A DNA stretch of 64,000 nt, from the NCBI RefSeq assembly GCF_023734135.1, contig NZ_AP025730.1, forward strand, positions 62,001 to 126,000, read 5' to 3'. Position numbers and translations under genes: made by a program. The DNA is from Sphaerotilus microaerophilus (GTDB lineage: Bacteria > Pseudomonadota > Gammaproteobacteria > Burkholderiales > Burkholderiaceae_C). Positions 8,897-17,243 of the stretch are shown piece by piece (position 1 is the first letter of the stretch; each line of letters begins with the position of its first letter). The notes under the pieces were generated by a model. The model made no database searches. It saw only the letters and a program-made list of their open reading frames with translations, and had not been told where the DNA came from.

Positions 8897-9637
8897 ATGA
8901 CCGATCCGCGCCTGCTTGCCATCGACGCCGCCACCGAGACGGTGCACCTCGCGCTGCTGTGCGGCGGCGCGCTGCGTGTGCGCGCCCTGCCCGCCGGCGC
9001 CCAGGCCTCCGCCACGCTGTTGCCGGCCGTGCAAGGCCTGCTCGCCGAGGCCGGCTGCACCCTGGCGCAGCTCGATGCCATCGGCTTCGGCCGCGGCCCC
9101 GGCGCCTTCACCGGCCTGCGCACCGCCTGCGCCGTCGCGCAGGGGCTGGCGCTGGGCAGTGGCCGGCCGCTGCTGGCGCTCGACACCCTGGCCGCGGTGG
9201 CCGAAAGCGCCCACCAGCGCTGCGGCGTCGACCAGGTCTGGGCGGCCACCGATGCCCGCATGGGCGAGGTCTACGCCGCCTGCTGGCAGCGACTCGGCCC
9301 CGGCCACTGGCAACTGCGGCAATCGGCCGCGCTCTACAGCCCTGCCAGCCTGGCGGCCGCAGTGGCCCGGCATCCTGTCGCCGTGGCGGGCAATGCGCTG
9401 GCCCTGCCCGCCCTGCAGGAGGCGCTGGGGTCGGTCGATGCCGCACTCGTCCAGATCGCCGATGCCGCGCCCGACGGCGCCGCCCTGGCCGCCTTGGCCC
9501 AAGCGGCCTGGCAACGCGGCGAAACGCTGGACCCGGCGCTGGCACTGCCGCTGTACGTGCGCGACAAGGTGGCCCAGACGACCGCCGAACGCCTGGCCGC
9601 ACGGCCGGCCGCTCAACCCAGCACGACGGCGCCATGA
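8897..9637 (+). CDS. tsaB: tRNA t6A threonylcarbamoyltransferase complex protein TsaB
   Basis: TsaB is the inactive paralogue of TsaD that partners TsaD and TsaE in t6A tRNA modification. The 246-residue protein opens with LLAIDAATETVHLALL and has IGFGRGPGAFTGLRTACAVAQG, the characteristic TsaB motifs of the ASKHA fold. The start at 8897 follows the family; the frame continues upstream without matching sequence. A TACACT -10-like hexamer is at 8867-8872 with no clear -35. The stop overlaps the rimI start as ATGA, the first of two such overlaps that link tsaB, rimI and the glycosylase gene into one translational unit. Confidence 0.93.
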   Translation: MTDPRLLAIDAATETVHLALLCGGALRVRALPAGAQASATLLPAVQGLLAEAGCTLAQLDAIGFGRGPGAFTGLRTACAVAQGLALGSGRPLLALDTLAAVAESAHQRCGVDQVWAATDARMGEVYAACWQRLGPGHWQLRQSAALYSPASLAAAVARHPVAVAGNALALPALQEALGSVDAALVQIADAAPDGAALAALAQAAWQRGETLDPALALPLYVRDKVAQTTAERLAARPAAQPSTTAP

Positions 9638-10143
9638 ACGCCCGCGCGCCGCTGCCAGCACCGACCCCACGGCTGCAGCCCATGGAGGTCAGCCACCTCG
9701 ACGCGGTGATGGCCATCGAGGTACAGGCCTACCCCTTCCCCTGGAGCCGCGGCAACTTCATCGATTCGATCGCCTCCGGCTACTGGTGCTGCAGCCTGAT
9801 CAGCGCCAGCGGCGAACTGCTGGGCTACCAGATCGTGATGGCCGGGCTGGACGAGCTGCACCTGCTCAACCTCACCGTCGCGCCCGATCACCAGGGCCAG
9901 GGCCACGCCCTGCTGCTGCTGCGTGCGCTGGAGGAACACGCCCGCCGCGAAGACGCCCACTGGCTCTGGCTGGAGGTGCGGCCGAGCAATGGGCGCGCCC
10001 GTGCGCTGTACGAACGCTTCGGCTTCGAGCAGGTCGGGCTGCGCAAGGGCTACTACCCCGATGCTGGCGGGCGGCGCGAGGATGCGCTGGTGCTGCGCCG
10101 TGCCGTCGAGCCGCCCACCCCCGCCTGGGGGCGCTCGCGATGA
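9634..10143 (+). CDS. rimI: Ribosomal protein S18 alanine N-acetyltransferase (RimI)
   Basis: A 169-residue GNAT acetyltransferase. It begins PMEVSHLDAVMAIEVQAYPFPWSRGNF, the typical RimI start, has the acetyl-CoA motif VAPDHQGQGHALLLL (R/Q-x-x-G-x-G/A form) and ends with the motif ALYERFGFEQVGLRKGYYP. RimI acetylates the N-terminal alanine of ribosomal protein S18. The tsaB-rimI order is common in proteobacteria. It overlaps both neighbours by four bases, so translational coupling is likely. Confidence 0.93.
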   Translation: MNARAPLPAPTPRLQPMEVSHLDAVMAIEVQAYPFPWSRGNFIDSIASGYWCCSLISASGELLGYQIVMAGLDELHLLNLTVAPDHQGQGHALLLLRALEEHARREDAHWLWLEVRPSNGRARALYERFGFEQVGLRKGYYPDAGGRREDALVLRRAVEPPTPAWGRSR

Positions 10144-11093
10144 GTACCCGCTGGCCGGAACGCCGCCTGTCCATGCTGGAGGCCATGGACGTGCACCTGT
10201 GGCTGCCGCCCGAGCCCCCCGCAGAAACAGGGACAGCCTCAGAGGCCGACACCAACAACACCACCACGGACGAGCCACACCCCTCGGGGGCCGCTCAGAC
10301 GACGGTGTCGGCAGCGCCCTCCGCACCGCTTCCTGCGCCGGTTCCTAAGCCAATTCCTGCGCCAGTTCCTGCGCCAGTTCCCGCACCGCTCCCCTCACCC
10401 GCCCCTGCTGCGAGCCGCCGGGCAGAACCGACCGTCACGGCCGCCGTGCCCGCCACGCCCCCCACCCGCGCGCTGCGGCCCGGCGGCGTCGCATCGATGG
10501 ACTGGCCGGCCCTGCGCGAGGCCGTGGCCGGTTGCCGCGCCTGTGTCCTGTGTGAAAGCCGGCGCCAGACGGTGTTCGGCGTCGGCAACGAGCAGGCGCA
10601 CTGGATGCTGATCGGCGAGGCGCCCGGCGAGCAGGAAGACCGCCAGGGCGAGCCCTTCGTCGGCAAGGCCGGGCAGCTGCTGGACAACATGCTGCGCGCC
10701 GTCGGACTGACCCGCCAGGAGGCCGAGCCAGCCCGGCAGGTCTACATCGCCAACGTGCTCAAGTGCCGCCCGCCGGCCAACCGCAACCCGGAGCCACCCG
10801 AGGTGGCGCAGTGCGAGCCCTTCCTGAAGCGCCAGGTGGAGCTGGTCGCGCCGCGCCTGATCCTGGCGATGGGACGCTTCGCGGTGCAGTCACTGCTGGC
10901 CAGCCAGGAGCCGATCGGCCGGCTGCGCGGCAAGGTGCACCGCTACCACGGCGTGCCGGTGGTGGTGACCTACCACCCGGCCTACCTGCTGCGCAACCCG
11001 CTCGACAAGGCCCGCAGCTGGGAAGACCTCTGCCTGGCCGCCGAGGTGCTGGCACGCGTCAACGCCGAACGCGACACGCCCCCGCAGGCCTGA
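10140..11093 (+). CDS. Family 4 uracil-DNA glycosylase with proline-rich linker
   Basis: A 317-residue Fe-S type (family 4) uracil-DNA glycosylase that removes uracil from DNA. The C-terminal 190 residues hold the fold: C-R-A-C-V-L-C-E and a later C in VLKCRPPANRNPEPPE provide cluster ligands, LIGEAPGEQEDRQGEPFVG is the active-site motif A and VVVTYHPAYLLR is motif B. The first 125 residues are not part of the fold. They contain a run of proline-alanine-valine units (about residues 60-95) that should be a flexible linker after a short N-terminal patch. Such N-terminal extensions occur in related betaproteobacteria. The gene overlaps rimI by four bases. Confidence 0.92.
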   Translation: MSTRWPERRLSMLEAMDVHLWLPPEPPAETGTASEADTNNTTTDEPHPSGAAQTTVSAAPSAPLPAPVPKPIPAPVPAPVPAPLPSPAPAASRRAEPTVTAAVPATPPTRALRPGGVASMDWPALREAVAGCRACVLCESRRQTVFGVGNEQAHWMLIGEAPGEQEDRQGEPFVGKAGQLLDNMLRAVGLTRQEAEPARQVYIANVLKCRPPANRNPEPPEVAQCEPFLKRQVELVAPRLILAMGRFAVQSLLASQEPIGRLRGKVHRYHGVPVVVTYHPAYLLRNPLDKARSWEDLCLAAEVLARVNAERDTPPQA

Positions 11094-11114
11094 CACCGGC
11101 CAGCGACAGCCACC

Positions 11115-12200
11115 TCAGGCGTGGCGCGTCCCCAGGTAGCGCTTGCGCCAGAAGAACACCGACAGCCCGATGCCCAGCACCGCCATCGTGCCGATGGCGA
11201 ACCACACGCCGGTGGTGGTGTGGATGAGCGGCAGGCTGTCGAAGTTCATGCCGAAGAAGCCGGTGATCAGGTTCAGCGGCAGGAAGATCGCCGTCAGCAC
11301 CGTCAGCGTGCGCATGATGTCGTTGGTGCGCTGCCCCAACGCCGAGAAGTGCATCTGCACCGCCGATTCGGCCGAGGCCTGCAGGCGTCGCACGTGCGTA
11401 AGGACTCGCTCGATGTGCTCCTGCACGTCGCGTGAGCGCAGGCGCAGCAGCTCGCGCTCGCGCACGGCCTGTGGCTCGGTCTCTGCCGGCCACTCATCGA
11501 GTGCATCCATCCACTCCTGCACCGCGCTGTGCTGGTCCTCGCAGACGTCTTCCAACTGGTGCAGCAGGTTGCGCGACTCCAGCAGCGCCTGCCAGTCGAC
11601 CCGGCGGCTGCGCGGACCGAGCAGATCCTGCTGCAGCGTGCCGAGCTGTCGGGTGAGCAGCCGGCGCAGCTCCAGGTAGCCGTCCACCAGGTGGTTGACG
11701 ATGCGCAGCATCAGGTCGGCCGGGCTGGCGGGCATCCGGCCGTTGGCCGAGGTCTGCAGCAGGCGCTGGGCAAAGAAATCGCGCGCCTGGCAATCGCTCG
11801 GATGCACCGTCAGCAGCACGCGGTCAAAGACCGCGAAGCCGACCGGACTGGTGTCGATCGAGCGCAGCGCCGGCATCGCACGAGCGGCCGCGTCCGGAGC
11901 GGTCAACTCATCCAGCGACAGATCCCCGCTGCCCGCCGCCGCGGCCAGGCGGCGAAACACCAGCAGGTCGTACCAGGAGGTGTAGTCGAAGCGCGAGGGC
12001 AGTTGCTGGTTACGCAGGTCGGACAGGTGCAGGTCGACCAACTGGCCGCCCGTCCAGCGCTGCAGCGCGACCTGCAGCCGAGCGACCTCGTCCTCGAATT
12101 CCGGCCGCGACGGCGCCACCCACAGATAGCCCTGCGGCGGCAGGTCCTGCGGCAGCGCCGCCAGCTCGGTGCAGCCCTCGTCGATCAGAAAGATGCGCAT
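11115..12200 (-). CDS. CorA/ZntB-family divalent metal ion transporter
   Basis: A 361-residue member of the CorA superfamily, which forms pentameric inner-membrane channels for Mg2+, Co2+, Ni2+ or Zn2+ efflux. The long cytoplasmic helical domain is followed by two C-terminal membrane helices. The pore signature is present as FFGMNFDSLPL, with G-M-N, and the tail ends in basic residues after the last helix. The extracellular loop has LPLIHTTTGVW rather than the MPE found in most CorA, which favours a ZntB-like subgroup. The substrate is not decidable from sequence. It lies 18 bases downstream of hemB in the same direction and is convergent with the glycosylase gene. Confidence 0.88.
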   Translation of the reverse strand: MRIFLIDEGCTELAALPQDLPPQGYLWVAPSRPEFEDEVARLQVALQRWTGGQLVDLHLSDLRNQQLPSRFDYTSWYDLLVFRRLAAAAGSGDLSLDELTAPDAAARAMPALRSIDTSPVGFAVFDRVLLTVHPSDCQARDFFAQRLLQTSANGRMPASPADLMLRIVNHLVDGYLELRRLLTRQLGTLQQDLLGPRSRRVDWQALLESRNLLHQLEDVCEDQHSAVQEWMDALDEWPAETEPQAVRERELLRLRSRDVQEHIERVLTHVRRLQASAESAVQMHFSALGQRTNDIMRTLTVLTAIFLPLNLITGFFGMNFDSLPLIHTTTGVWFAIGTMAVLGIGLSVFFWRKRYLGTRHA

Positions 12201-12218
12201 CCCGCCCAGCCGCGCCGA

Positions 12219-13262
<1,044 letters not shown>

Positions 13263-13409
13263 TCAGCCGCAGGCAGGACATGACATCGCGGACCCGCAAT
13301 GATCATGCGGATCGCCCCACAACGCACCCACCGTCGCCGCGGAATCACAACTTCCACCGGGCGCCGGCAGCGTAGGGAGCAACCCCGAACACCACAGGTT
13401 CAAAACTGC

Positions 13410-13542
13410 TGCTAAACTTGTGGGTGAATGATACGTCGCAAGGCGGTCATTCCCTGCTTTTCCTCCCTGAGCAGGTGCCTTACCGTGTTGACAGCGTTAA
13501 GGCTTTGCAGCCCCAGCCAGCATGGCTGGGGCTCTTTTTTTT
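13410..13542 (+). ncRNA. Candidate small RNA ending at an intrinsic terminator
   Basis: The plus-strand terminator at 13509-13542 has no plus-strand gene before it: the nearest is the glycosylase gene 2.4 kb away, with two minus-strand genes between. The simplest reading is a short independent transcript. A TAAACT -10-like hexamer (four of six matches) is at 13413-13418, but no -35 element is seen. Internal pairing such as C-T-G-C with G-C-A-G around 13457-13477 is possible. The 5' end given is a guess, and I do not recognise a known RNA family. Confidence 0.4.
13509..13542 (+). terminator. Strong Rho-independent terminator
   Basis: An 11-base-pair perfect stem (13509-13519 with 13523-13533) closes on a three-base loop GCA and is followed by C and eight thymines (13535-13542). 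The opposite strand lacks a T-run after the stem, so it works on the plus strand only. Confidence 0.9.
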
Positions 13543-13749
13543 GCCGCGCCGTCATGTGCCGATGGCAACATCATGGATCCCGGCTTCACCGCCATGCCAA
13601 TCTCTGGCGCAGGTGAACCCCACACCGCCGTGCACAGAAGACTCGGCCATCCAATGACCCAACGCCCAACCCAGGCGATCTCACGGACCTGAGGCTTGGG
13701 GCGCACGGCCAGCCCCACTGGGCTGCGACGCCCGACGGCCCATGGCGGG

Positions 13750-14562
13750 TCAGCGCTCCGTCCGCGCGATCTGCGCCTGGCCTGCGGCTTGAAGTGCGGG
13801 GTGGCCGCCGTCGTGGGTGATGACCTCGACACTGTCGAGTTGCGTCGGCCGGGTGGCATTCAGTTCATCGAACCAGGTGGTGCGAGGAGGATCCCTGAAC
13901 CCGTGCAACGCCGCAGCCGCCTCGCCCGGCGCAGCAGCGCGCGTGCGACCTGGTCCATAGTGCGCCGGGACCAGCGGACTGGTGTCCGGCCCCAGGTCCG
14001 GTGCGGCCGACACGGGTTCGGGCACGAAGGCCTTGCGCACCGCCACCGGGTCGGGAAGCATGGCCTCATTCCAGATGTGCACCGGGATACCGGCGGCACG
14101 CATCACCCGCTCCAGACGAGCATGGCGCTTGCGAGCCCGCTCGGACAGGGCCCGCTCCGCCTGACGCAGCTCGATCACCGCCACCACGTTGGAGGCGCTG
14201 TCACAGACCATCAGGTCCACGCAGACATGGCCGATGCGCCGCTGCCACTCGACATAGGAGTAGCGTGTGGGCACCTTGATGAAATGCGAAATCGGCACCT
14301 GGGCCAGCACATTGTGCTGAGGCAGGGCCTGCCTCAGCAGGTCCAGCGCACGCTGGTGCTTGACTGTCAGGACGCGGGTGGCCTCGGGCGGCCAGCCGAC
14401 CAGGGTGTCGACCGCATCAAGCGCCCTCGGCCGCCCCGCCGAGGTGCCTCCGGGACGCGACAGCGTCCAGCGCCGCCACACCCATAGCAGCGCAGCCGCG
14501 ATCACGCCACCGGCCAGCAGCAGGCGCAGGTTACCTGACCCCAAAAATGAGAAATCCATCAC
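13750..14562 (-). CDS. Membrane-anchored DUF2726 protein
   Basis: A 270-residue protein with one N-terminal membrane helix (about 12-28) and a DUF2726 domain at about residues 60-165. The domain runs VKHQRALDLLRQALP, VLAQVPISHFIKV, VDLMVCDSASNVVAVIELR and ends AAGIPVHIWNEA. DUF2726 proteins are often found near nucleic-acid enzymes and resemble restriction-endonuclease-like folds, with a D...ExD/K pattern; here it reads D-L-M-V-C-D then I-E-L-R, so the last position differs from the usual ELD. The C-terminal 100 residues are low complexity. It sits upstream of ffh on the same strand, separated by 140 bases. Biological role is unknown. Confidence 0.8.
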   Translation of the reverse strand: MMDFSFLGSGNLRLLLAGGVIAAALLWVWRRWTLSRPGGTSAGRPRALDAVDTLVGWPPEATRVLTVKHQRALDLLRQALPQHNVLAQVPISHFIKVPTRYSYVEWQRRIGHVCVDLMVCDSASNVVAVIELRQAERALSERARKRHARLERVMRAAGIPVHIWNEAMLPDPVAVRKAFVPEPVSAAPDLGPDTSPLVPAHYGPGRTRAAAPGEAAAALHGFRDPPRTTWFDELNATRPTQLDSVEVITHDGGHPALQAAGQAQIARTER

Positions 14563-14566
14563 ACGA

Positions 14567-14594
14567 AATTAAACGGGTCTGGTCAACCCGTCAA
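14567..14594 (-). promoter_or_regulatory. Possible sigma70-type promoter before the DUF2726 gene
   Basis: On the minus strand TTGACG (14594-14589) is followed after 16 bases by TTAATT (14572-14567), in a locally AT-rich patch. The -10 lies only four bases before the ATG at 14562, so if used it would give a leaderless or near-leaderless message, or start translation at the second ATG (14559). Confidence 0.3.
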
Positions 14595-14618
14595 TCCCGC
14601 TGAACGGTCTGAGATGTA

Positions 14619-14661
14619 ACAGTGGGCTCTTGCTCACTGTCCCTGGATGCAACGCCCAGGG
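14619..14661. other. Two tandem hairpins between the DUF2726 gene and ffh
   Basis: The gap between ffh and the DUF2726 gene holds two inverted repeats. One spans 14619-14640: a nine-pair stem with one G-U pair and a TCTT loop. The other pairs CCCTGG at 14641-14646 with CCAGGG at 14656-14661. Neither has a T-run on either strand. On the minus strand ffh lies upstream of the DUF2726 gene's promoter only in the sense of map order: transcription passes from 14562 downward for DUF2726, while ffh ends at 14703, so the hairpins lie just after the ffh stop and may mark its 3' end. Confidence 0.45.
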
Positions 14662-14702
14662 CGTGAAGGCCGCAACCGGTCTTCACATTCTTTCACATTC
14701 AA

Positions 14703-16073
14703 TCACATCCCCATGCCCGGGAAGCCGCCCTTCTTGAGCCCGCCCATGCGCTTCATCATCTTCATCAGGCCGCCGCCCTTCATCTTCTTCATCACGTCGC
14801 GCATCTGCTCGAACTGATTGAGCATGCGGTTGACGTCCTGCACCTGCACCCCCGCCCCGGCGGCGATGCGGCGCTTGCGGCTGGCCTTGATGAGCTCGGG
14901 CTTGGCGCGTTCAACGGGCGTCATCGAATGGATGATGCCCTCCATGCGGCGCACGTCCTTCTCGGCCTTGCCCATGTCGGCCTGGCCGGCCTTGGCGGCC
15001 AGTTCGGTGGGCAGCTTGTCCAGCAGGCCCGACAGGCCGCCCATCTTCTTCATCTGGCTGATCTGGGACAGGAAATCGTTGAGGTCGAAGCCGACACCGC
15101 TCTTGACCTTCTCGGCCAGCTTCTGCGCGGCCTCGATGTCCACGCCCTTCTGCACCTCCTCGACCAGGGCGACGATGTCGCCCATGCCGAGCACACGCCC
15201 GGCATGGCGGTCGGCGTCGAAGACCTCCAGGCCGTCGATCTTCTCGGACACACCGGCGAACTTGATTGGCGCACCGGTGATCGAGCGCACCGACAGCGCC
15301 GCGCCGCCACGCGAGTCGCCGTCGAGCTTGGTCAGCACGATGCCGGTCAGCGGCAGCGCTTCCTTGAACGCACGCGCGGTGTTGACTGCGTCCTGGCCCT
15401 GCATCGCGTCGACGACGAAGAGCGTCTCGACCGGGTGCAGCGTGGCGTGCAGGTCCTTGATCTCGGCCATCAGCGCTTCGTCGATGGCGAGCCGGCCGGC
15501 GGTGTCGACCAGCAGCACGTCGCAGTAGTGCTTCTTCGCGTAGTCCAGCGCAGCCAGCGCGATGTCGCGCGGCCGCTGGTCCGGCGCACTCGGGAACCAC
15601 TCGGCGCCGGCCTGCTTCGTCACCGTCTTGAGCTGCTCGATGGCGGCCGGGCGGTACACGTCGGCCGAGACGGTCAGCACCTTCTTCTTGCGCCGCTCGA
15701 TCAGGTGCTTGGCCAGCTTGGCCGTCGTGGTGGTCTTGCCCGCGCCCTGCAGACCGGCCATCAGGATGACAGCCGGCGGCTGCACCGCCAGGTTGATGTC
15801 GGCGATGCCCTCGCCCATCGTCGCGGCCAGCTCCTTGTGGACGATGCCCACCAGGGCCTGACCGGGGTTGAGCGAACCGGCGACCTCCTGGCCGAGCGCC
15901 TTCTCCTTGACGCGGGCGACGAAGTCGCGCACGACGGGCAGGGCCACGTCGGCTTCGAGCAGGGCCATGCGCACCTCGCGCAGCATGTCCTGGACGTTGG
16001 ATTCGGTGATGCGCGCCTGGCCGCGCATCGTCTTGACGAGCTTTGACAGGCGTTCTGAAAGCGCTGATGCCAT
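14703..16073 (-). CDS. ffh: Signal recognition particle protein Ffh
   Basis: The 456-residue SRP54 GTPase binds 4.5S RNA and signal sequences and targets ribosomes to FtsY at the membrane. The N domain (ALSERLSKLVKTMRG), G domain with GLQGAGKTTTTAKLAKHL, DTAGRLAID and TKLDGDSRGGAAL, and the Met-rich M domain ending GGLKKGGFPGMGM are all in order. I set the start at 16073 (MASALSERL) because it is the family start; an upstream in-frame ATG at 16124 adds 17 unrelated residues. The gene is divergent from a CcsA-like gene across 45 bases. Three imperfect 10-base repeats of TTCACATTC type span its stop codon (14681-14710). No 4.5S RNA gene was found nearby. Confidence 0.97.
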   Translation of the reverse strand: MASALSERLSKLVKTMRGQARITESNVQDMLREVRMALLEADVALPVVRDFVARVKEKALGQEVAGSLNPGQALVGIVHKELAATMGEGIADINLAVQPPAVILMAGLQGAGKTTTTAKLAKHLIERRKKKVLTVSADVYRPAAIEQLKTVTKQAGAEWFPSAPDQRPRDIALAALDYAKKHYCDVLLVDTAGRLAIDEALMAEIKDLHATLHPVETLFVVDAMQGQDAVNTARAFKEALPLTGIVLTKLDGDSRGGAALSVRSITGAPIKFAGVSEKIDGLEVFDADRHAGRVLGMGDIVALVEEVQKGVDIEAAQKLAEKVKSGVGFDLNDFLSQISQMKKMGGLSGLLDKLPTELAAKAGQADMGKAEKDVRRMEGIIHSMTPVERAKPELIKASRKRRIAAGAGVQVQDVNRMLNQFEQMRDVMKKMKGGGLMKMMKRMGGLKKGGFPGMGM

Positions 16074-16118
16074 GGCGGCCCCGCAAAAGGCGAGCCGCGG
16101 GCGGCCCGAAAGTACACT

Positions 16119-16952
16119 GTGCACGTGATTCTATCGACCCCCCCCTCCACCGCCGTCGCGGCCCTGTCGCCCTGGTTCGTGGCCCCGGCGCTGCTGGCGC
16201 TGGTTGCCTATGCGTTGGCCGCGCCACGCGGGCTGCGCTGGGCCGAGCGCTGGGCCCTGCCGGTGGCCTGGGCGGCGCACGGCGTGGCCCTGCTGGCGCA
16301 CCTGTTCGGCATCGGGCTGCCGGGCACCGGCGCGCGCTTCGGCTTCGCACCGGCGCTGTCGGCCACGGCCTGGCTGGTGCTGAGCGTGCACGCCGTGGAA
16401 AGCCGCTTCGTGCCGCTGGACGGGGTGCGCCGCTGGCTCGCGGCCCTGGGTGGCCTCAGCCTGCTGCTGGCGCTGCTGTTCCCTGGCGAGGGCACGCTGC
16501 ATCCCAGCTCACCCTGGGCACCGCTGCACTGGTTGGCCGGGCTGGCCTCCTACGGCCTGTTCGGTGCCGCGGTGCTGCACGCCACGTTGCTGGACCGCAG
16601 CGAACGCGCCATGCGCCAGCGCCAGGGCCCCCCCAGCGTCGGCGGGCTGCCGCTGCTGACGCTGGAGAAGCTCACCTTCCGCTTCGTCGGTGCCGGCTTC
16701 GTCGTGCTGACGCTGGCGCTGGTGTTCGGCATGGGCTTCACCGCCACCTGGCACTGGGACCACAAGACGGTCTTCTCACTGCTGGGGTGGGTTGTCTTCG
16801 CCGCGCTGCTGGCCGGCCGGCGTGCCTTCGGCTGGCGCGGCCGGCGTGCCACGCGCTGGCTGTACATCGGCACCGGGCTGCTGTTGCTGGCCTACGTGGG
16901 CTCGCGCTTCGTGTTCGAGGTGCTGCTGCACCGCAGCCCCCCGGGCGGCTGA
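16119..16952 (+). CDS. CcsA/YpjD-like cytochrome c assembly membrane protein
   Basis: A 277-residue inner-membrane protein with about eight helices and the CcsA family core. The tryptophan-rich signature appears late, as GFTATWHWDHKTVFSLLGWVVFA, in place of the W-G-x-x-W-x-W-D heme-handling motif of true CcsA, and ends near SRFVFEVLLH. Proteins of this kind next to ffh are widespread in beta- and gammaproteobacteria (YpjD/CorE type); a role in metal efflux or heme handling has been suggested for relatives, but it is not the System II synthetase, which is encoded at 53286. The start is GTG at 16119; another GTG follows at 16125. Confidence 0.85.
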   Translation: MHVILSTPPSTAVAALSPWFVAPALLALVAYALAAPRGLRWAERWALPVAWAAHGVALLAHLFGIGLPGTGARFGFAPALSATAWLVLSVHAVESRFVPLDGVRRWLAALGGLSLLLALLFPGEGTLHPSSPWAPLHWLAGLASYGLFGAAVLHATLLDRSERAMRQRQGPPSVGGLPLLTLEKLTFRFVGAGFVVLTLALVFGMGFTATWHWDHKTVFSLLGWVVFAALLAGRRAFGWRGRRATRWLYIGTGLLLLAYVGSRFVFEVLLHRSPPGG

Positions 16953-16976
16953 GGCGGCGGCGAGGAGACCGACTCG

Positions 16977-17237
16977 ATGGCCCGCTTCGTTTGGCTGCTG
17001 GTGGTGGTGCTGGCCGTGATCGCCCTGGTGCGGGGCCTGCGCCGGCGCAACACGCCGCCAACGCCCACCCACAACCGTGCACCGCACGGCAAGGCCGTGC
17101 AGCCACAGACCATGGTGCGCTGTGCCCACTGCGGCGTGCACCTGGCCGAAGCCGATGCGCTGCAGGCACCCGACGGGCGCCACTACTGCAGCGAGCCGCA
17201 TCGTCTCGCCGGCCCGGGCCCGCGGCCGGGGGGCTGA
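16977..17237 (+). CDS. PP0621-family small membrane-anchored zinc-ribbon-like protein
   Basis: An 86-residue protein with an N-terminal membrane helix (residues 4-19) followed by a basic stretch RGLRRRN and a small C-terminal module MVRCAHCGVHLAEADAL...GRHYCSEPHR. The C-x-x-C plus C-x-x-x-H pattern suggests one metal site. This matches the PP0621 family, often encoded just before a PilS/PilR-like pair, as here. It ends six bases before the kinase start and begins 24 bases after the CcsA-like gene, so all belong to one run. Function unknown. Confidence 0.85.
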   Translation: MARFVWLLVVVLAVIALVRGLRRRNTPPTPTHNRAPHGKAVQPQTMVRCAHCGVHLAEADALQAPDGRHYCSEPHRLAGPGPRPGG

Positions 17238-17243
17238 GCGCCC

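Noticed and set aside
10330-10430. A tandem GCGCCAGTTCC-like run that looks like a repeat array
   Set aside because: It is the proline-alanine-valine linker of the uracil-DNA glycosylase and not a CRISPR or satellite array.
13418-13657. A 79-codon frame in the 13.2-13.7 kb gap
   Set aside because: It crosses the strong terminator hairpin and its residues show no conserved pattern.
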